From Mucilaginibacter sp. (lineage in GTDB: Bacteria > Bacteroidota > Bacteroidia > Sphingobacteriales > Sphingobacteriaceae), in contig JAFAKI010000010.1 of NCBI GenBank assembly GCA_019235595.1, forward strand, positions 1 to 8,615: a stretch of DNA of 8,615 nt, written 5' to 3'. Positions 1 to 6,672 of the stretch are shown in pieces (within the stretch, counting starts at the first letter, position 1; the number at the start of each line of letters is the position of its first letter). Both the position numbers and the translations under genes were made by a program. Under the pieces are notes generated by a model. It saw nothing but the letters and a program-made list of their open reading frames with translations. It searched no databases and had not been told where the DNA came from.

Positions 1-1222
1 AGTTATCTTCACTACTGGGTGGATACTGGAAAACTTTACTTCGCATGCAAGGATTTATAAGTGGCTGATATTAATTGCCATTATATTAAGCCCGGGGTTG
101 TTAGAAATATACAGTTTCCTTTGGTCGGAGACCTTATTTATATTCGAGTCCCTCCTATTTATTATTGCATACCGGTATTATTTGCAGTCGCATACAACAA
201 AAGCCTTATTGATAGCCGCTTTTATCACTACAATTACCTGTATTACGAGATACGCAGGCGTTACAATAGTCGGCACAGGTGGTTTAATGCTATTGCTCGA
301 TACTGAGCTCCCTATAAGGAAAAAGATAAAACATATCCTGATATACGGTTTTGTTTCGGTCTCGCTGCTGGTTGCCAACCTGGTCATGAACCGCATTAAT
401 ACGGGTTTAAGCACAGGTACACGCGAGCCTTCTATTACACCGTTTGTTGACAACCTGCATTATTTCGGCACGATAATTTGGGATTGGGCTGCTTTGCGAA
501 CCGATGCTGCCGACCCTTATGCGGCTTTTATTACGTCTTTTATCCTTTTAGCACTTGCGGGAATCCTTGCCTGGAAAACTTATAAACGCAGGATAGACGC
601 GGTTGAAAATATAGTTATTACCCTCGCATTGGTTTACGGGTTGTTTATTGTGGTTTCGGCCAGTATATCAAGATATGAGCGCATCAACAGCAGGCTGATC
701 GCCCCAATGTTTGTCCCCTTGCTAATAGCCTGCACTAGCTGGGTGCCCGATGTGTTGCGATTGATCAAAAACAAAGCGGCGAAATATGCCCTATCAGGTG
801 TGGCTATCTTATTGATGCTTGCCTTCGAATATTCAACCGTGCTGGTGGATTACCAGCGCTATGACGACGAGTCTGATTTTGGAGTACCGGGCTACAGCGA
901 TGACAGCTGGAATAAATCGGAGTTTGTTCAATACCTGCGGAAACATCAGCATGAATTTAAACCCGGCATCCCAATTTACAGCGATGCAGACGAGGCTGTC
1001 TATTTATTTACCGGCATGTCGTCAACCCTAATCCCCCACAAACTGCAAACCAAGCTGGTGCAAAAAATGTATGCTGAAAAACGTTTTTATTTGATCTGGT
1101 TTGATAATCTTTATAACGCTGAACTGATCAGTCTGCAGGATATTATGGCGCATAAAAAGTTGGTAAAAATAGGCAGCGCCAAACAGGGCGAGGTTTATTA
1201 CTACGAAGAGGGCGCGAAGTAA
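1..1222 (+). CDS. Multi-pass membrane protein, GT-C/family 39-like glycosyltransferase (5'-truncated)
   Basis: The reading frame is already open at base 2 and runs 406 codons to TAA at 1220-1222, so the true start lies left of the window; the TTG at 98 is internal, because hydrophobic coding sequence continues upstream of it. The visible part has several hydrophobic segments: around bases 62-100, 120-175, 205-255, 270-305, 335-385, 515-560, 605-660, 700-740 and 790-845. These are followed by a soluble C-terminal domain of roughly 125 residues. A WSETLFI motif in a membrane segment and a TRYAG motif resemble polyprenyl-phosphate-sugar-dependent GT-C transferases. The C-terminal stretch with a YSDADEAVYLFTG-like motif is also common in that group. 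The catalytic first periplasmic loop is outside the window, so family and substrate are not proven. It probably acts in the inner membrane on surface glycans or lipids. A 316-bp gap and a separate promoter suggest it is not part of the his operon. Confidence 0.6.
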   Translation, partial: VIFTTGWILENFTSHARIYKWLILIAIILSPGLLEIYSFLWSETLFIFESLLFIIAYRYYLQSHTTKALLIAAFITTITCITRYAGVTIVGTGGLMLLLDTELPIRKKIKHILIYGFVSVSLLVANLVMNRINTGLSTGTREPSITPFVDNLHYFGTIIWDWAALRTDAADPYAAFITSFILLALAGILAWKTYKRRIDAVENIVITLALVYGLFIVVSASISRYERINSRLIAPMFVPLLIACTSWVPDVLRLIKNKAAKYALSGVAILLMLAFEYSTVLVDYQRYDDESDFGVPGYSDDSWNKSEFVQYLRKHQHEFKPGIPIYSDADEAVYLFTGMSSTLIPHKLQTKLVQKMYAEKRFYLIWFDNLYNAELISLQDIMAHKKLVKIGSAKQGEVYYYEEGAK

Positions 1223-1238
1223 TGCCAGGCAAAAGCAA

Positions 1239-1302
1239 AGATAGAGACCCTATCTCAGGAAAGCTATTGATATAAAGGCCGACTATAGTCCTTGTCTTTT
1301 TT
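1239..1302 (+). terminator. Weak candidate terminator after the membrane protein gene
   Basis: Two small hairpins stand in tandem after the stop codon. The first is a perfect 6-bp stem (AGATAG 1239-1244 with CTATCT 1250-1255, 5-nt loop). The second centres on the 10-bp palindrome GACTATAGTC (1281-1290), with a few extra outer pairs, and is followed by CTTGTC and a run of six T (1297-1302). The second hairpin plus T-run has the layout of an intrinsic terminator, but its stem is short and AT-rich, so this is only a plausible call. Confidence 0.3.
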
Positions 1303-1354
1303 ACAAAAATTTTGGTCAATTGGTATAAAATCAATTAAGTTAAGTTTATTTTAT

Positions 1355-1384
1355 TTTGATTTTACAAACAACTGTCTATATTTG
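1355..1384 (+). promoter_or_regulatory. Bacteroidetes-type -33/-7 promoter of the his operon
   Basis: TTTG at 1355-1358 is followed after 18 bp by TATATTTG at 1377-1384. The latter fits the TAnnTTTG -7 box used by the Bacteroidetes primary sigma factor, and the spacing is within the range described for that class. The surrounding sequence (1303-1376) is strongly AT-rich. Transcription would start near 1389-1392, about 25 nt upstream of the His-rich leader ORF and about 148 nt upstream of hisG. A poorer match (TAAGTTTA at 1341-1348, with TTG at 1319-1321) is also present but lacks the final G. Confidence 0.72.
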
Positions 1385-1415
1385 CAGCACTTCATCTATA
1401 GCTTTACTATACAAA

Positions 1416-1478
1416 ATGAACGGGTTCAACATACATCATCTTAATATGCATCATCGCCACCATGTGGCGATCAGATAA
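1416..1478 (+). CDS. Histidine-rich his operon leader peptide (hisL-like)
   Basis: This is a 20-codon ORF (ATG 1416, TAA 1476-1478) lying between the promoter and hisG. Residues 7-8, 12-13 and 15-16 are His-His pairs (pattern HH-LNM-HH-R-HH), so 6 of 20 residues are histidine, in the first gene position of a histidine biosynthesis operon. This is the signature of a leader peptide whose translation rate senses charged tRNA-His, as in the enteric hisL leader, which carries seven consecutive His codons in 16 aa. His codons used are CAT five times and CAC once. The ATG follows an A-rich stretch (ACAAA), normal for Bacteroidetes starts. The last His codons form the 5' arm and loop of a perfect hairpin (1453-1471), linking ribosome position to RNA folding. 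Peptide identity as a regulatory leader is inferred from content and position. Confidence 0.85.
   Translation: MNGFNIHHLNMHHRHHVAIR
1453..1471 (+). promoter_or_regulatory. Attenuator hairpin overlapping the leader His codons
   Basis: ATCGCCAC (1453-1460) and GTGGCGAT (1464-1471) are perfect reverse complements with a 3-nt CAT loop, giving an 8-bp stem with 5 G-C pairs. The stem lies inside the leader ORF: its 5' arm carries the His13 (last two bases), Arg14 and His15 codons, and the His16 codon is the loop. It ends 4 nt before the leader stop. A ribosome paused on the third or second His pair, or sitting at the stop, would melt it; a ribosome paused on the first pair would leave it free. The downstream sequence is U-rich but interrupted (TAATGTTTGTTTC), so it is not a textbook intrinsic terminator. 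Its exact role (terminator, pause hairpin or anti-structure) is unresolved. Confidence 0.6.
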
Positions 1479-1482
1479 TGTT

Positions 1483-1499
1483 TGTTTCTACGAGAAATA
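1483..1499 (+). promoter_or_regulatory. Second small hairpin in the his leader RNA
   Basis: Positions 1483-1489 pair with 1493-1499 around an ACG loop (core TTTCT/AGAAA, with one G-T pair in the extension). It sits just after the leader ORF and about 40 nt before the hisG start. The 3' part (AT at 1499-1500, then CACCCC) could alternatively pair imperfectly with GTGGCGAT at 1464-1471, which would make it mutually exclusive with the first hairpin. It is weak on its own and is listed as a possible part of an attenuator switch. The rest of 1500-1538 is AT-rich, without a Shine-Dalgarno sequence. Confidence 0.3.
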
Positions 1500-1538
1500 T
1501 CACCCCCTGTTTATTTATAATACCTTTAAATTTAATTT

Positions 1539-2390
1539 GTGAAAACACTTAAAATAGCCATCCAAAAATCAGGACGGCTCAACGAAAAATCCGTTGAATT
1601 GTTAAAAAATTGCGGCTTAGACTTCGATAACTACAAAAGCTCGCTTATCTCCGGTGTATCTAATTTCCCACTCGAAATACTTTTTCTTCGTGATGACGAC
1701 ATCCCTGAATATGTTCAGGACGGTATTGCCGACCTGGGTATAGTTGGTGAAAACGTGATACAGGAAACCGAAGTTGAAGTAAGTTACCTGCAACGTCTGG
1801 GCTTTGGTAAATGCTCGCTAAAAATTGCCGTTCCTAATTCTCTTGACATAAATGATGTAACCGAATTAAGCGGCAAATCAATTGCCACCACTTATCCGGT
1901 AATATTGGGCAAATACCTGAAGGAAAGAGAAATTAAGGCAGAAATACGCACTATATCCGGCTCTGTTGAAATATCGCCAGGCTTAGGCCTGAGTGACGCC
2001 ATCTGCGATTTGGTTTCAACGGGCGGCACACTTAAAAGCAACGGCTTGAAGCCCTTCTGCAACGTGATGTCGTCAGAAGCGATTCTGATAGGTAAACCAG
2101 GCATTGCAGAGCATGAGCATGTACAGGAATTGTTGCAGCGTGTTCAATCAGTGCTAAGGGCCAAGGAAACAAAGTACGTTGTATTGAACATTCATAACGA
2201 GAACCTGGATAAGGCTATCGCCTTGCTTCCGGGGGTAAAAAGCCCATCAGTTGTGCCATTAGCCGAGGAAGGCTGGGTAGCTGTACATACCGTTATACCT
2301 GAAAATGATTTCTGGGACAGGATCAATTCTCTAAAACAGGCCGGCGCACAGGGCATTACTGTTATGCCCATTGAGAAAATCATATTTTAG
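1539..2390 (+). CDS. hisG: ATP phosphoribosyltransferase HisG, long form
   Basis: HisG catalyses the committed first step, joining ATP and PRPP to give phosphoribosyl-ATP in the cytoplasm. The 283-aa protein starts KTLKIAIQKSGRL, typical of HisG. It has the periplasmic-binding-protein-like catalytic fold over about residues 1-205. The PRPP-binding loop is at about 153-170 (DAICDLVSTGGTLKSNGL). A C-terminal regulatory domain of roughly 75 residues (about 208-283) follows. That domain marks the long, hexameric form that is feedback-inhibited by histidine and needs no HisZ. The start is GTG (1539): the frame matches the family from this codon on, there is no in-frame ATG until about residue 177, and in-frame stops lie just upstream. 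It is the first structural gene, about 60 bp after the His-rich leader ORF, so it is probably controlled both by attenuation and by allosteric feedback. Confidence 0.97.
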   Translation: MKTLKIAIQKSGRLNEKSVELLKNCGLDFDNYKSSLISGVSNFPLEILFLRDDDIPEYVQDGIADLGIVGENVIQETEVEVSYLQRLGFGKCSLKIAVPNSLDINDVTELSGKSIATTYPVILGKYLKEREIKAEIRTISGSVEISPGLGLSDAICDLVSTGGTLKSNGLKPFCNVMSSEAILIGKPGIAEHEHVQELLQRVQSVLRAKETKYVVLNIHNENLDKAIALLPGVKSPSVVPLAEEGWVAVHTVIPENDFWDRINSLKQAGAQGITVMPIEKIIF

Positions 2391-2392
2391 AA

Positions 2393-2460
2393 AGTTGGTA
2401 GTTCCCAGTTGGCAGTTTGCTTTTTAACTGCTAACTGAAAACTGCCCACTGCAAACTGAA
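2393..2460 (+). repeat. Heptad-array inverted repeat between hisG and hisD
   Basis: This element fills almost the whole 72-bp hisG-hisD gap. The left side is four consecutive 7-bp units beginning AGTT (starts at 2393, 2400, 2407, 2414). After five T (2421-2425) the right side consists of 7-bp units ending in ACT, i.e. reverse complements of AGTTNNC (units at 2430, 2437, 2444, 2451). The arms 2393-2417 and 2426-2450 can pair at 22 of 25 positions (two G-T pairs), including an unbroken 12-bp core (2406-2417 with 2426-2437). An alternative 8-bp perfect pairing exists (2413-2420 with 2451-2458). The element ends 2 bp before the hisD ATG. It has no run of T after the stem, so it does not look like a plain terminator. 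It may be a dispersed intergenic repeat; the ability to affect mRNA processing or hisD translation is inference. Confidence 0.8.
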
Positions 2461-2462
2461 CA

Positions 2463-3746
2463 ATGAAGACATACAACTATTCAGATTTAAGCAAACAGGA
2501 AATTCAGAAACTGGTTCAGCGCAATGTTGACCCGGCCGATGAAATACGCAATGTGGTAGAAGACATTATCAGTAACGTCCGTGCACATGGCGATAATGCT
2601 TTGCTGGAATATGCTGCCAAATTTGATAAAGTTGAATTAAAAAGCTTATCCATCGGCAAAGAGGAAATAGAAGTATTGGCTTCGACCCTATCGCCAGAGC
2701 AAAAAAATGCGTTGGATACAGCCTATAATAATATCCGCAAGTTTCACGAAACGCAGTTGTATACTGAATCAAAAGTAGAAACTATGCAGGGTGTAACCTG
2801 CTGGCGAGAATTGAGACCAATTGAAAAGGTTGGTCTTTATATACCAGGCGGGACAGCGGTTTTACCAAGCACGTTTTTAATGCTCGGGGTCCCGGCCCGT
2901 ATTGCAGGTTGTCATGAAATCGTAGTATGCTCACCTCCACAAAAGGATGGCAAGATCAACGCTTATATCGCTTATGTTGCCCACCTGCTGGGGATAGAAA
3001 AAGTATACCTGACAGGTGGTGCTCAGGCTATTGCCGCTATGGCATATGGTACCGAAAGCATCACTAAGGTTGACAAAATCTTCGGCCCGGGAAATCAATA
3101 CGTTACTAAAGCCAAAACCATCGTTCAATCGACCACGAATACAGCAATTGATATGCCTGCCGGACCGTCGGAAGTATTGGTTATTGCTGATGAAAGTGCC
3201 GTACCTGAATTTGTAGCCGCTGACTTGCTTGCTCAAGCTGAACACGGTGTAGATAGCCAATCAGTTCTGGTAACCACTTCACAGCAATTTGCAGAAAAAG
3301 CTATCGAAGAGTTGAATAAGCAATTACCTGTACTGCCGCGTGCGGCAATAGCAGGCAAGGCAATAAATAATTCCTACATCGTTGTAGTGAATGATCTAAA
3401 TGAGGCTATGCAATTTAGCAACGAATATGCGCCGGAACATTTAATATTAGCCACTGCAAACTGGCAACAGCTAACTGCCAACATAATCAACGCAGGCTCA
3501 GTGTTCCTGGGCAACCTGACGCCTGAAAGTGCTGGCGACTATGCTTCGGGTACCAATCATACCTTGCCTACAAGTGCTTATGCACGTGCGTATTCAGGTG
3601 TTTCGGTTGATTCTTTCGTTAAGAAGATCACTTTTCAGCATATCAGCCCAGAAGGGATACAAAATATTGGTCGTACGGTGGAGATTTTGGCCGAGCTGGA
3701 AGGTTTACAGGCACATAAAAATGCGATAAGCGTCAGAATAAAATGA
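2463..3746 (+). CDS. hisD: Histidinol dehydrogenase HisD
   Basis: HisD is a zinc enzyme that oxidises L-histidinol to L-histidine in two NAD-dependent steps, the end of the pathway. The protein is 427 aa, a normal length. Expected active-site and zinc residues are present at positions one less than in the E. coli enzyme: Q258 and H261 (in AQAEHGVDSQ), E325-H326 (YAPEHL), D359 (SAGDYASGTNHTLPT) and H418 near the C-terminus. Family motifs GLYIPGGTAVLPST (124-137), FGPGNQYVTKAK (207-218) and MPAGPSEVLVIAD (231-243) are intact. The ATG at 2463 follows immediately after a heptad-array hairpin element. The stop TGA is followed directly by an in-frame TAA, and the next ORF starts 4 bp later, so the operon continues without a break. 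Confidence 0.97.
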   Translation: MKTYNYSDLSKQEIQKLVQRNVDPADEIRNVVEDIISNVRAHGDNALLEYAAKFDKVELKSLSIGKEEIEVLASTLSPEQKNALDTAYNNIRKFHETQLYTESKVETMQGVTCWRELRPIEKVGLYIPGGTAVLPSTFLMLGVPARIAGCHEIVVCSPPQKDGKINAYIAYVAHLLGIEKVYLTGGAQAIAAMAYGTESITKVDKIFGPGNQYVTKAKTIVQSTTNTAIDMPAGPSEVLVIADESAVPEFVAADLLAQAEHGVDSQSVLVTTSQQFAEKAIEELNKQLPVLPRAAIAGKAINNSYIVVVNDLNEAMQFSNEYAPEHLILATANWQQLTANIINAGSVFLGNLTPESAGDYASGTNHTLPTSAYARAYSGVSVDSFVKKITFQHISPEGIQNIGRTVEILAELEGLQAHKNAISVRIK

Positions 3747-3750
3747 TAAA

Positions 3751-4470
3751 ATGAAGAGAATTTGTTATTTATTCTGCTCGCTGGCCTTAGTTGCTTGTAA
3801 AAGCAATAGAAAATCTGTTGTATCAGATTCAGTTGCAAACTTAACCGGTCCAAAAACTAGTATATCCAAAAATAAAGATGCCGCACATTTTACTATTACA
3901 CCGTATGAATTGATTGATGATTATATGGTGATTGATACAGGGGAATATTCAAACGAAGGCCCGATGACCGGCGGGTCATATGCCATAATAAAAAAAAATG
4001 GAGTAGTTGTTGATACGATTGACCTTGATTATGGAATGAAGGGATTAGGAAATAAAACCTATTTCTATCATAAATTAGAGCATGAAATGGGGTCAATAGA
4101 AGATGATTCTAACAAAACTTTAATGCTTCAGGAAGGCAATTTCTTTTTGATTACTAATAATAAAAAGACTGCGTTTAATAGTTTAACAACCAGTTTCGAT
4201 GACTATTTTTCATCTCCCAACGTAATTAATCAAAAAATTTATTTTTGGAAGTTAGATAAGATAGACACTGTTGGTACACTGAAGGTTTCAGCGGCAGAAT
4301 TTGACCCATCCACCCATAAAACTAAAAGCCTTTTTTTACTGAATGATGTTCTTGACACTGATGATAGCAACAATTTTCCATTGCCATATATAAAGAATGA
4401 CACCATTTATTTTGATGCCGGGAAAGATAAATTAATTAAGTTTTCAAAAACTTTTCAATCTTATAATTAG
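3751..4470 (+). CDS. Putative lipoprotein of unknown function inserted in the his operon
   Basis: I do not recognise this 239-aa protein. It starts with a short lipoprotein signal: K2-R3, a hydrophobic stretch 4-15, and a lipobox L13-V14-A15-C16, so the mature protein would be lipid-anchored in the cell envelope. The residues after the cysteine are KSNRKS with no acidic cluster, so a Bacteroidetes surface-export signal is not obvious. The mature part is rich in short predicted beta strands, aspartate and asparagine. Two segments look alike (about 154-170 and 209-227, both P-x-x-I-x-x-x-x-I-Y-F), hinting at a repeated beta unit, possibly propeller-like; this is weak. It is 4 bp after hisD and 2 bp before hisC, with no promoter of its own visible. 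My hand count over 3781-4440 gives about 33% G+C, lower than the his genes sampled (roughly 38-57% per line). No histidine role is evident. Confidence 0.75.
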   Translation: MKRICYLFCSLALVACKSNRKSVVSDSVANLTGPKTSISKNKDAAHFTITPYELIDDYMVIDTGEYSNEGPMTGGSYAIIKKNGVVVDTIDLDYGMKGLGNKTYFYHKLEHEMGSIEDDSNKTLMLQEGNFFLITNNKKTAFNSLTTSFDDYFSSPNVINQKIYFWKLDKIDTVGTLKVSAAEFDPSTHKTKSLFLLNDVLDTDDSNNFPLPYIKNDTIYFDAGKDKLIKFSKTFQSYN

Positions 4471-4472
4471 AA

Positions 4473-5519
4473 ATGTTTAACATCAATAACATATTAAGAG
4501 AAAACATCAAAAACCTAACCCCCTACTCATCCGCACGGGATGAGTTTCAGGGTGAGGCCAGTGTCTACCTGGATGCAAATGAAAATGCATTTGGCTCTCC
4601 TTTGGAGCAGAATTACAACCGTTACCCCGATCCATTACAATACGAAGTAAAAAAACGTTTGAGTGAAATCAAGGGTGTTCCGCCACGCAATATCTTCTTG
4701 GGCAATGGCAGCGATGAGGCCATTGATATATTAGTAAGAGCATTTTGTAATCCGGGCGTGGACAATGTGATACTGGTGCCACCTACTTACGGCATGTATG
4801 AGGTATCAGCGAACATCAATGACATTAAAATAAAAAAAGTTCCTTTAACAGCCGACTTTCAACTGAATCTTGAAGGCATTGCTGAGGCAATTGATAATCA
4901 TACCAAGCTTATATTCGTTTGCTCGCCCAACAACCCAACCGGCAATTCGATGAACCGGGACGATGTGGAAACGCTGATAGCAAACTTTCATGGTATAGTG
5001 GTCGTTGACGAAGCATACATCAACTTTAGTCGGCAAAAAACTTTTATACAGGAACTGACTGAATATGCCAACCTGGTGGTGTTGCAAACGTTGTCAAAGG
5101 CATGGGGATTAGCAGGTCTGCGTGTTGGGATGGCTTTTGCCAGTGAAGAGATCATTGAAGTAATGAATAAGGTAAAGCCACCTTATAATATCAATGATGC
5201 CTCACAGCAGTTGGCGCTTAAAGCATTAGCTAACATAGATCAGGTAAATAACTGGATAAGAGAAATTTTAACGCAACGAGATAAACTGGTACTTGAGCTA
5301 AAAAATTACGATTTCGTGGTCGATATTTACCCATCAGATGCTAATTTTATCCTGGTAAAAACAACTGATGCAAAAGGGATTTATCAATACCTGGTAAATC
5401 AGGGCATTATTGTGCGCGACCGCTCGAAAGTTGATCTTTGCGAAGGCTGCTTGCGCATAACCGTGGGTACGCCTGAAGAAAACAACATTTTATTGCAGTC
5501 TTTAAAAAACTATAAATGA
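4473..5519 (+). CDS. hisC: Histidinol-phosphate aminotransferase HisC
   Basis: HisC is a PLP-dependent class I/II aminotransferase that transfers an amino group from glutamate to imidazole-acetol phosphate, giving histidinol phosphate. The protein is 348 aa, usual for the family. The order of landmarks is complete: LDANENAFGSP (33-43), NRYPDP with the substrate-loop tyrosine Y51, FLGNGSDEAID (75-85), CSPNNPTGN with N154 (150-158), VVDEAY with D179 contacting the PLP ring nitrogen, TLSKAWGLAGLRVG with the Schiff-base lysine K209 and phosphate-binding R217, and the C-terminal LRIT arginine R328 that binds the substrate carboxylate. The ATG at 4473 is 2 bp after the lipoprotein-like ORF. The gene ends in an ATGA overlap with hisB, a sign of translational coupling. 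Confidence 0.97.
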   Translation: MFNINNILRENIKNLTPYSSARDEFQGEASVYLDANENAFGSPLEQNYNRYPDPLQYEVKKRLSEIKGVPPRNIFLGNGSDEAIDILVRAFCNPGVDNVILVPPTYGMYEVSANINDIKIKKVPLTADFQLNLEGIAEAIDNHTKLIFVCSPNNPTGNSMNRDDVETLIANFHGIVVVDEAYINFSRQKTFIQELTEYANLVVLQTLSKAWGLAGLRVGMAFASEEIIEVMNKVKPPYNINDASQQLALKALANIDQVNNWIREILTQRDKLVLELKNYDFVVDIYPSDANFILVKTTDAKGIYQYLVNQGIIVRDRSKVDLCEGCLRITVGTPEENNILLQSLKNYK

Positions 5520-6664
5520 GCGCACCAAAAAAAATATTATTTATAGACCGTGACGGTACGCTGATCCTGGAAACCGCTGATGAGCAGATTGACTCGTTTG
5601 CAAAACTGGAATTCTATCCGGGTGCATTGCCATGGTTGTCAAAAATTACCAAAGAACTGGATTTTGAACTGGTGATGGTGACTAACCAGGATGGCTTAGG
5701 TACATCATCTTATCCCGAAGATACCTTTTGGCCTATACAGAACTTCGTTGTAAAGGCTTTTGAGAACGAAGGGGTAAAATTCTCACACTTTGCTGTCGAT
5801 AAAACTTTCCCAAAAGACAACGCTCCTACCCGCAAACCAGGTACAGCTTTGCTCACTCAATACATCGATAATGAGCAATATGATCTGAAAGGGTCATTTA
5901 CTATAGGTGACCGCAAAAACGATATTCTGCTAGCAAAGAATTTAGGCGCTAAAGCAATTTGGCTAAATAACGGCTCCCATTTAGGTAGCGGGGAGTTCAC
6001 GGAGGAACAGCATCATGCATTAGAAGATGTTATTGCTCTTGAAACCACCGACTGGCAAGAAGTATACGAGTTTCTGAAAGTGGGTGAGCGGGTTGCCGAG
6101 CATCGCCGCACTACCAAGGAAACGGATATTTATATCAAGCTCAATCTAGACGGTAAAGGCACGGCCAAAGTATCTACCGGAGTACACTTTTTTGATCATA
6201 TGCTGGATCAGATCGCCCGCCATGGTAATATTGACCTGGAAATTGAAGCGAAGGGCGACCTGCATATTGATGAGCATCACACCATTGAAGACACAGGTAT
6301 CGCATTAGGCGAAGTATTTGCAAGTGCATTAGGTGATAAACGGGGTATTGAGCGCTATGGTTTCTGCCTGCCAATGGATGATTGCCTTGCCCAGGTAGCC
6401 ATAGATTTTGGTGGAAGGAACTGGTTGGTATGGGATGCTGAATTCCGTCGCGAGAAGATTGGCGAGATGCCTACGGAAATGTTTTATCATTTCTTTAAAT
6501 CCTTCTCCGATGCGGCAAAATGCAACCTGAATATCAAAGCGGAAGGACAAAACGAACATCATAAAATAGAGGCTATATTTAAAGCATTTGCCAAGGCAAT
6601 AAAAATGGCCGTTAAGCGTGATGTGAATAATATGGTGCTGCCTTCGACTAAGGGAGTTTTATAA
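5516..6664 (+). CDS. hisB: Bifunctional histidinol-phosphatase / imidazoleglycerol-phosphate dehydratase HisB
   Basis: This 382-aa fusion carries out two non-consecutive steps. The N-terminal HAD phosphatase (about 1-170) has the nucleophile motif D11-x-D13-G-T, then TNQDG (56-60), RKP (106-108) and GDRKND with D132 and D136; it dephosphorylates histidinol phosphate. The C-terminal dehydratase (about 192-382) has FFDHMLDQIARHG (225-237), DEHHTIEDTG (252-261), and EGQNEHHKIEA (343-353), the His/Glu motifs that bind its manganese ions; it dehydrates IGP. The C-terminus STKGVL matches E. coli HisB. Unlike E. coli HisB, the phosphatase lacks the CxH...CxC zinc loop before RKP: residues 91-105 contain no cysteine. 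The DxD catalytic core is intact, so activity is expected. The gene overlaps hisC by 4 nt and is followed by an 88-bp gap containing a heptad inverted repeat. Confidence 0.96.
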   Translation: MSAPKKILFIDRDGTLILETADEQIDSFAKLEFYPGALPWLSKITKELDFELVMVTNQDGLGTSSYPEDTFWPIQNFVVKAFENEGVKFSHFAVDKTFPKDNAPTRKPGTALLTQYIDNEQYDLKGSFTIGDRKNDILLAKNLGAKAIWLNNGSHLGSGEFTEEQHHALEDVIALETTDWQEVYEFLKVGERVAEHRRTTKETDIYIKLNLDGKGTAKVSTGVHFFDHMLDQIARHGNIDLEIEAKGDLHIDEHHTIEDTGIALGEVFASALGDKRGIERYGFCLPMDDCLAQVAIDFGGRNWLVWDAEFRREKIGEMPTEMFYHFFKSFSDAAKCNLNIKAEGQNEHHKIEAIFKAFAKAIKMAVKRDVNNMVLPSTKGVL

Positions 6665-6672
6665 ACAGAGAC

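Noticed and set aside
61..306. An 81-codon + strand ORF overlapping the membrane protein gene
   Set aside because: It lies in another frame of the clearly coding sequence that is open from base 2, is rich in Tyr/Arg with no family resemblance, and begins inside an established hydrophobic segment.
1143..1334. A minus-strand ORF of 63 codons spanning the end of the membrane gene and the gap
   Set aside because: There is no promoter or start context and the protein sequence is not recognisable; half of it is antisense to real coding sequence.
2393..2450. Reading the 2393-2450 hairpin as an intrinsic terminator separating hisG from hisD
   Set aside because: The T5 run lies in the loop, not after the stem, and the downstream genes have no promoter of their own that I can find, so read-through is required.
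2931..3260. A 109-codon antisense ORF inside hisD
   Set aside because: hisD is intact and recognised with all zinc and catalytic residues; the antisense product resembles nothing I know and has no start context or promoter, so it is a shadow of the coding strand.
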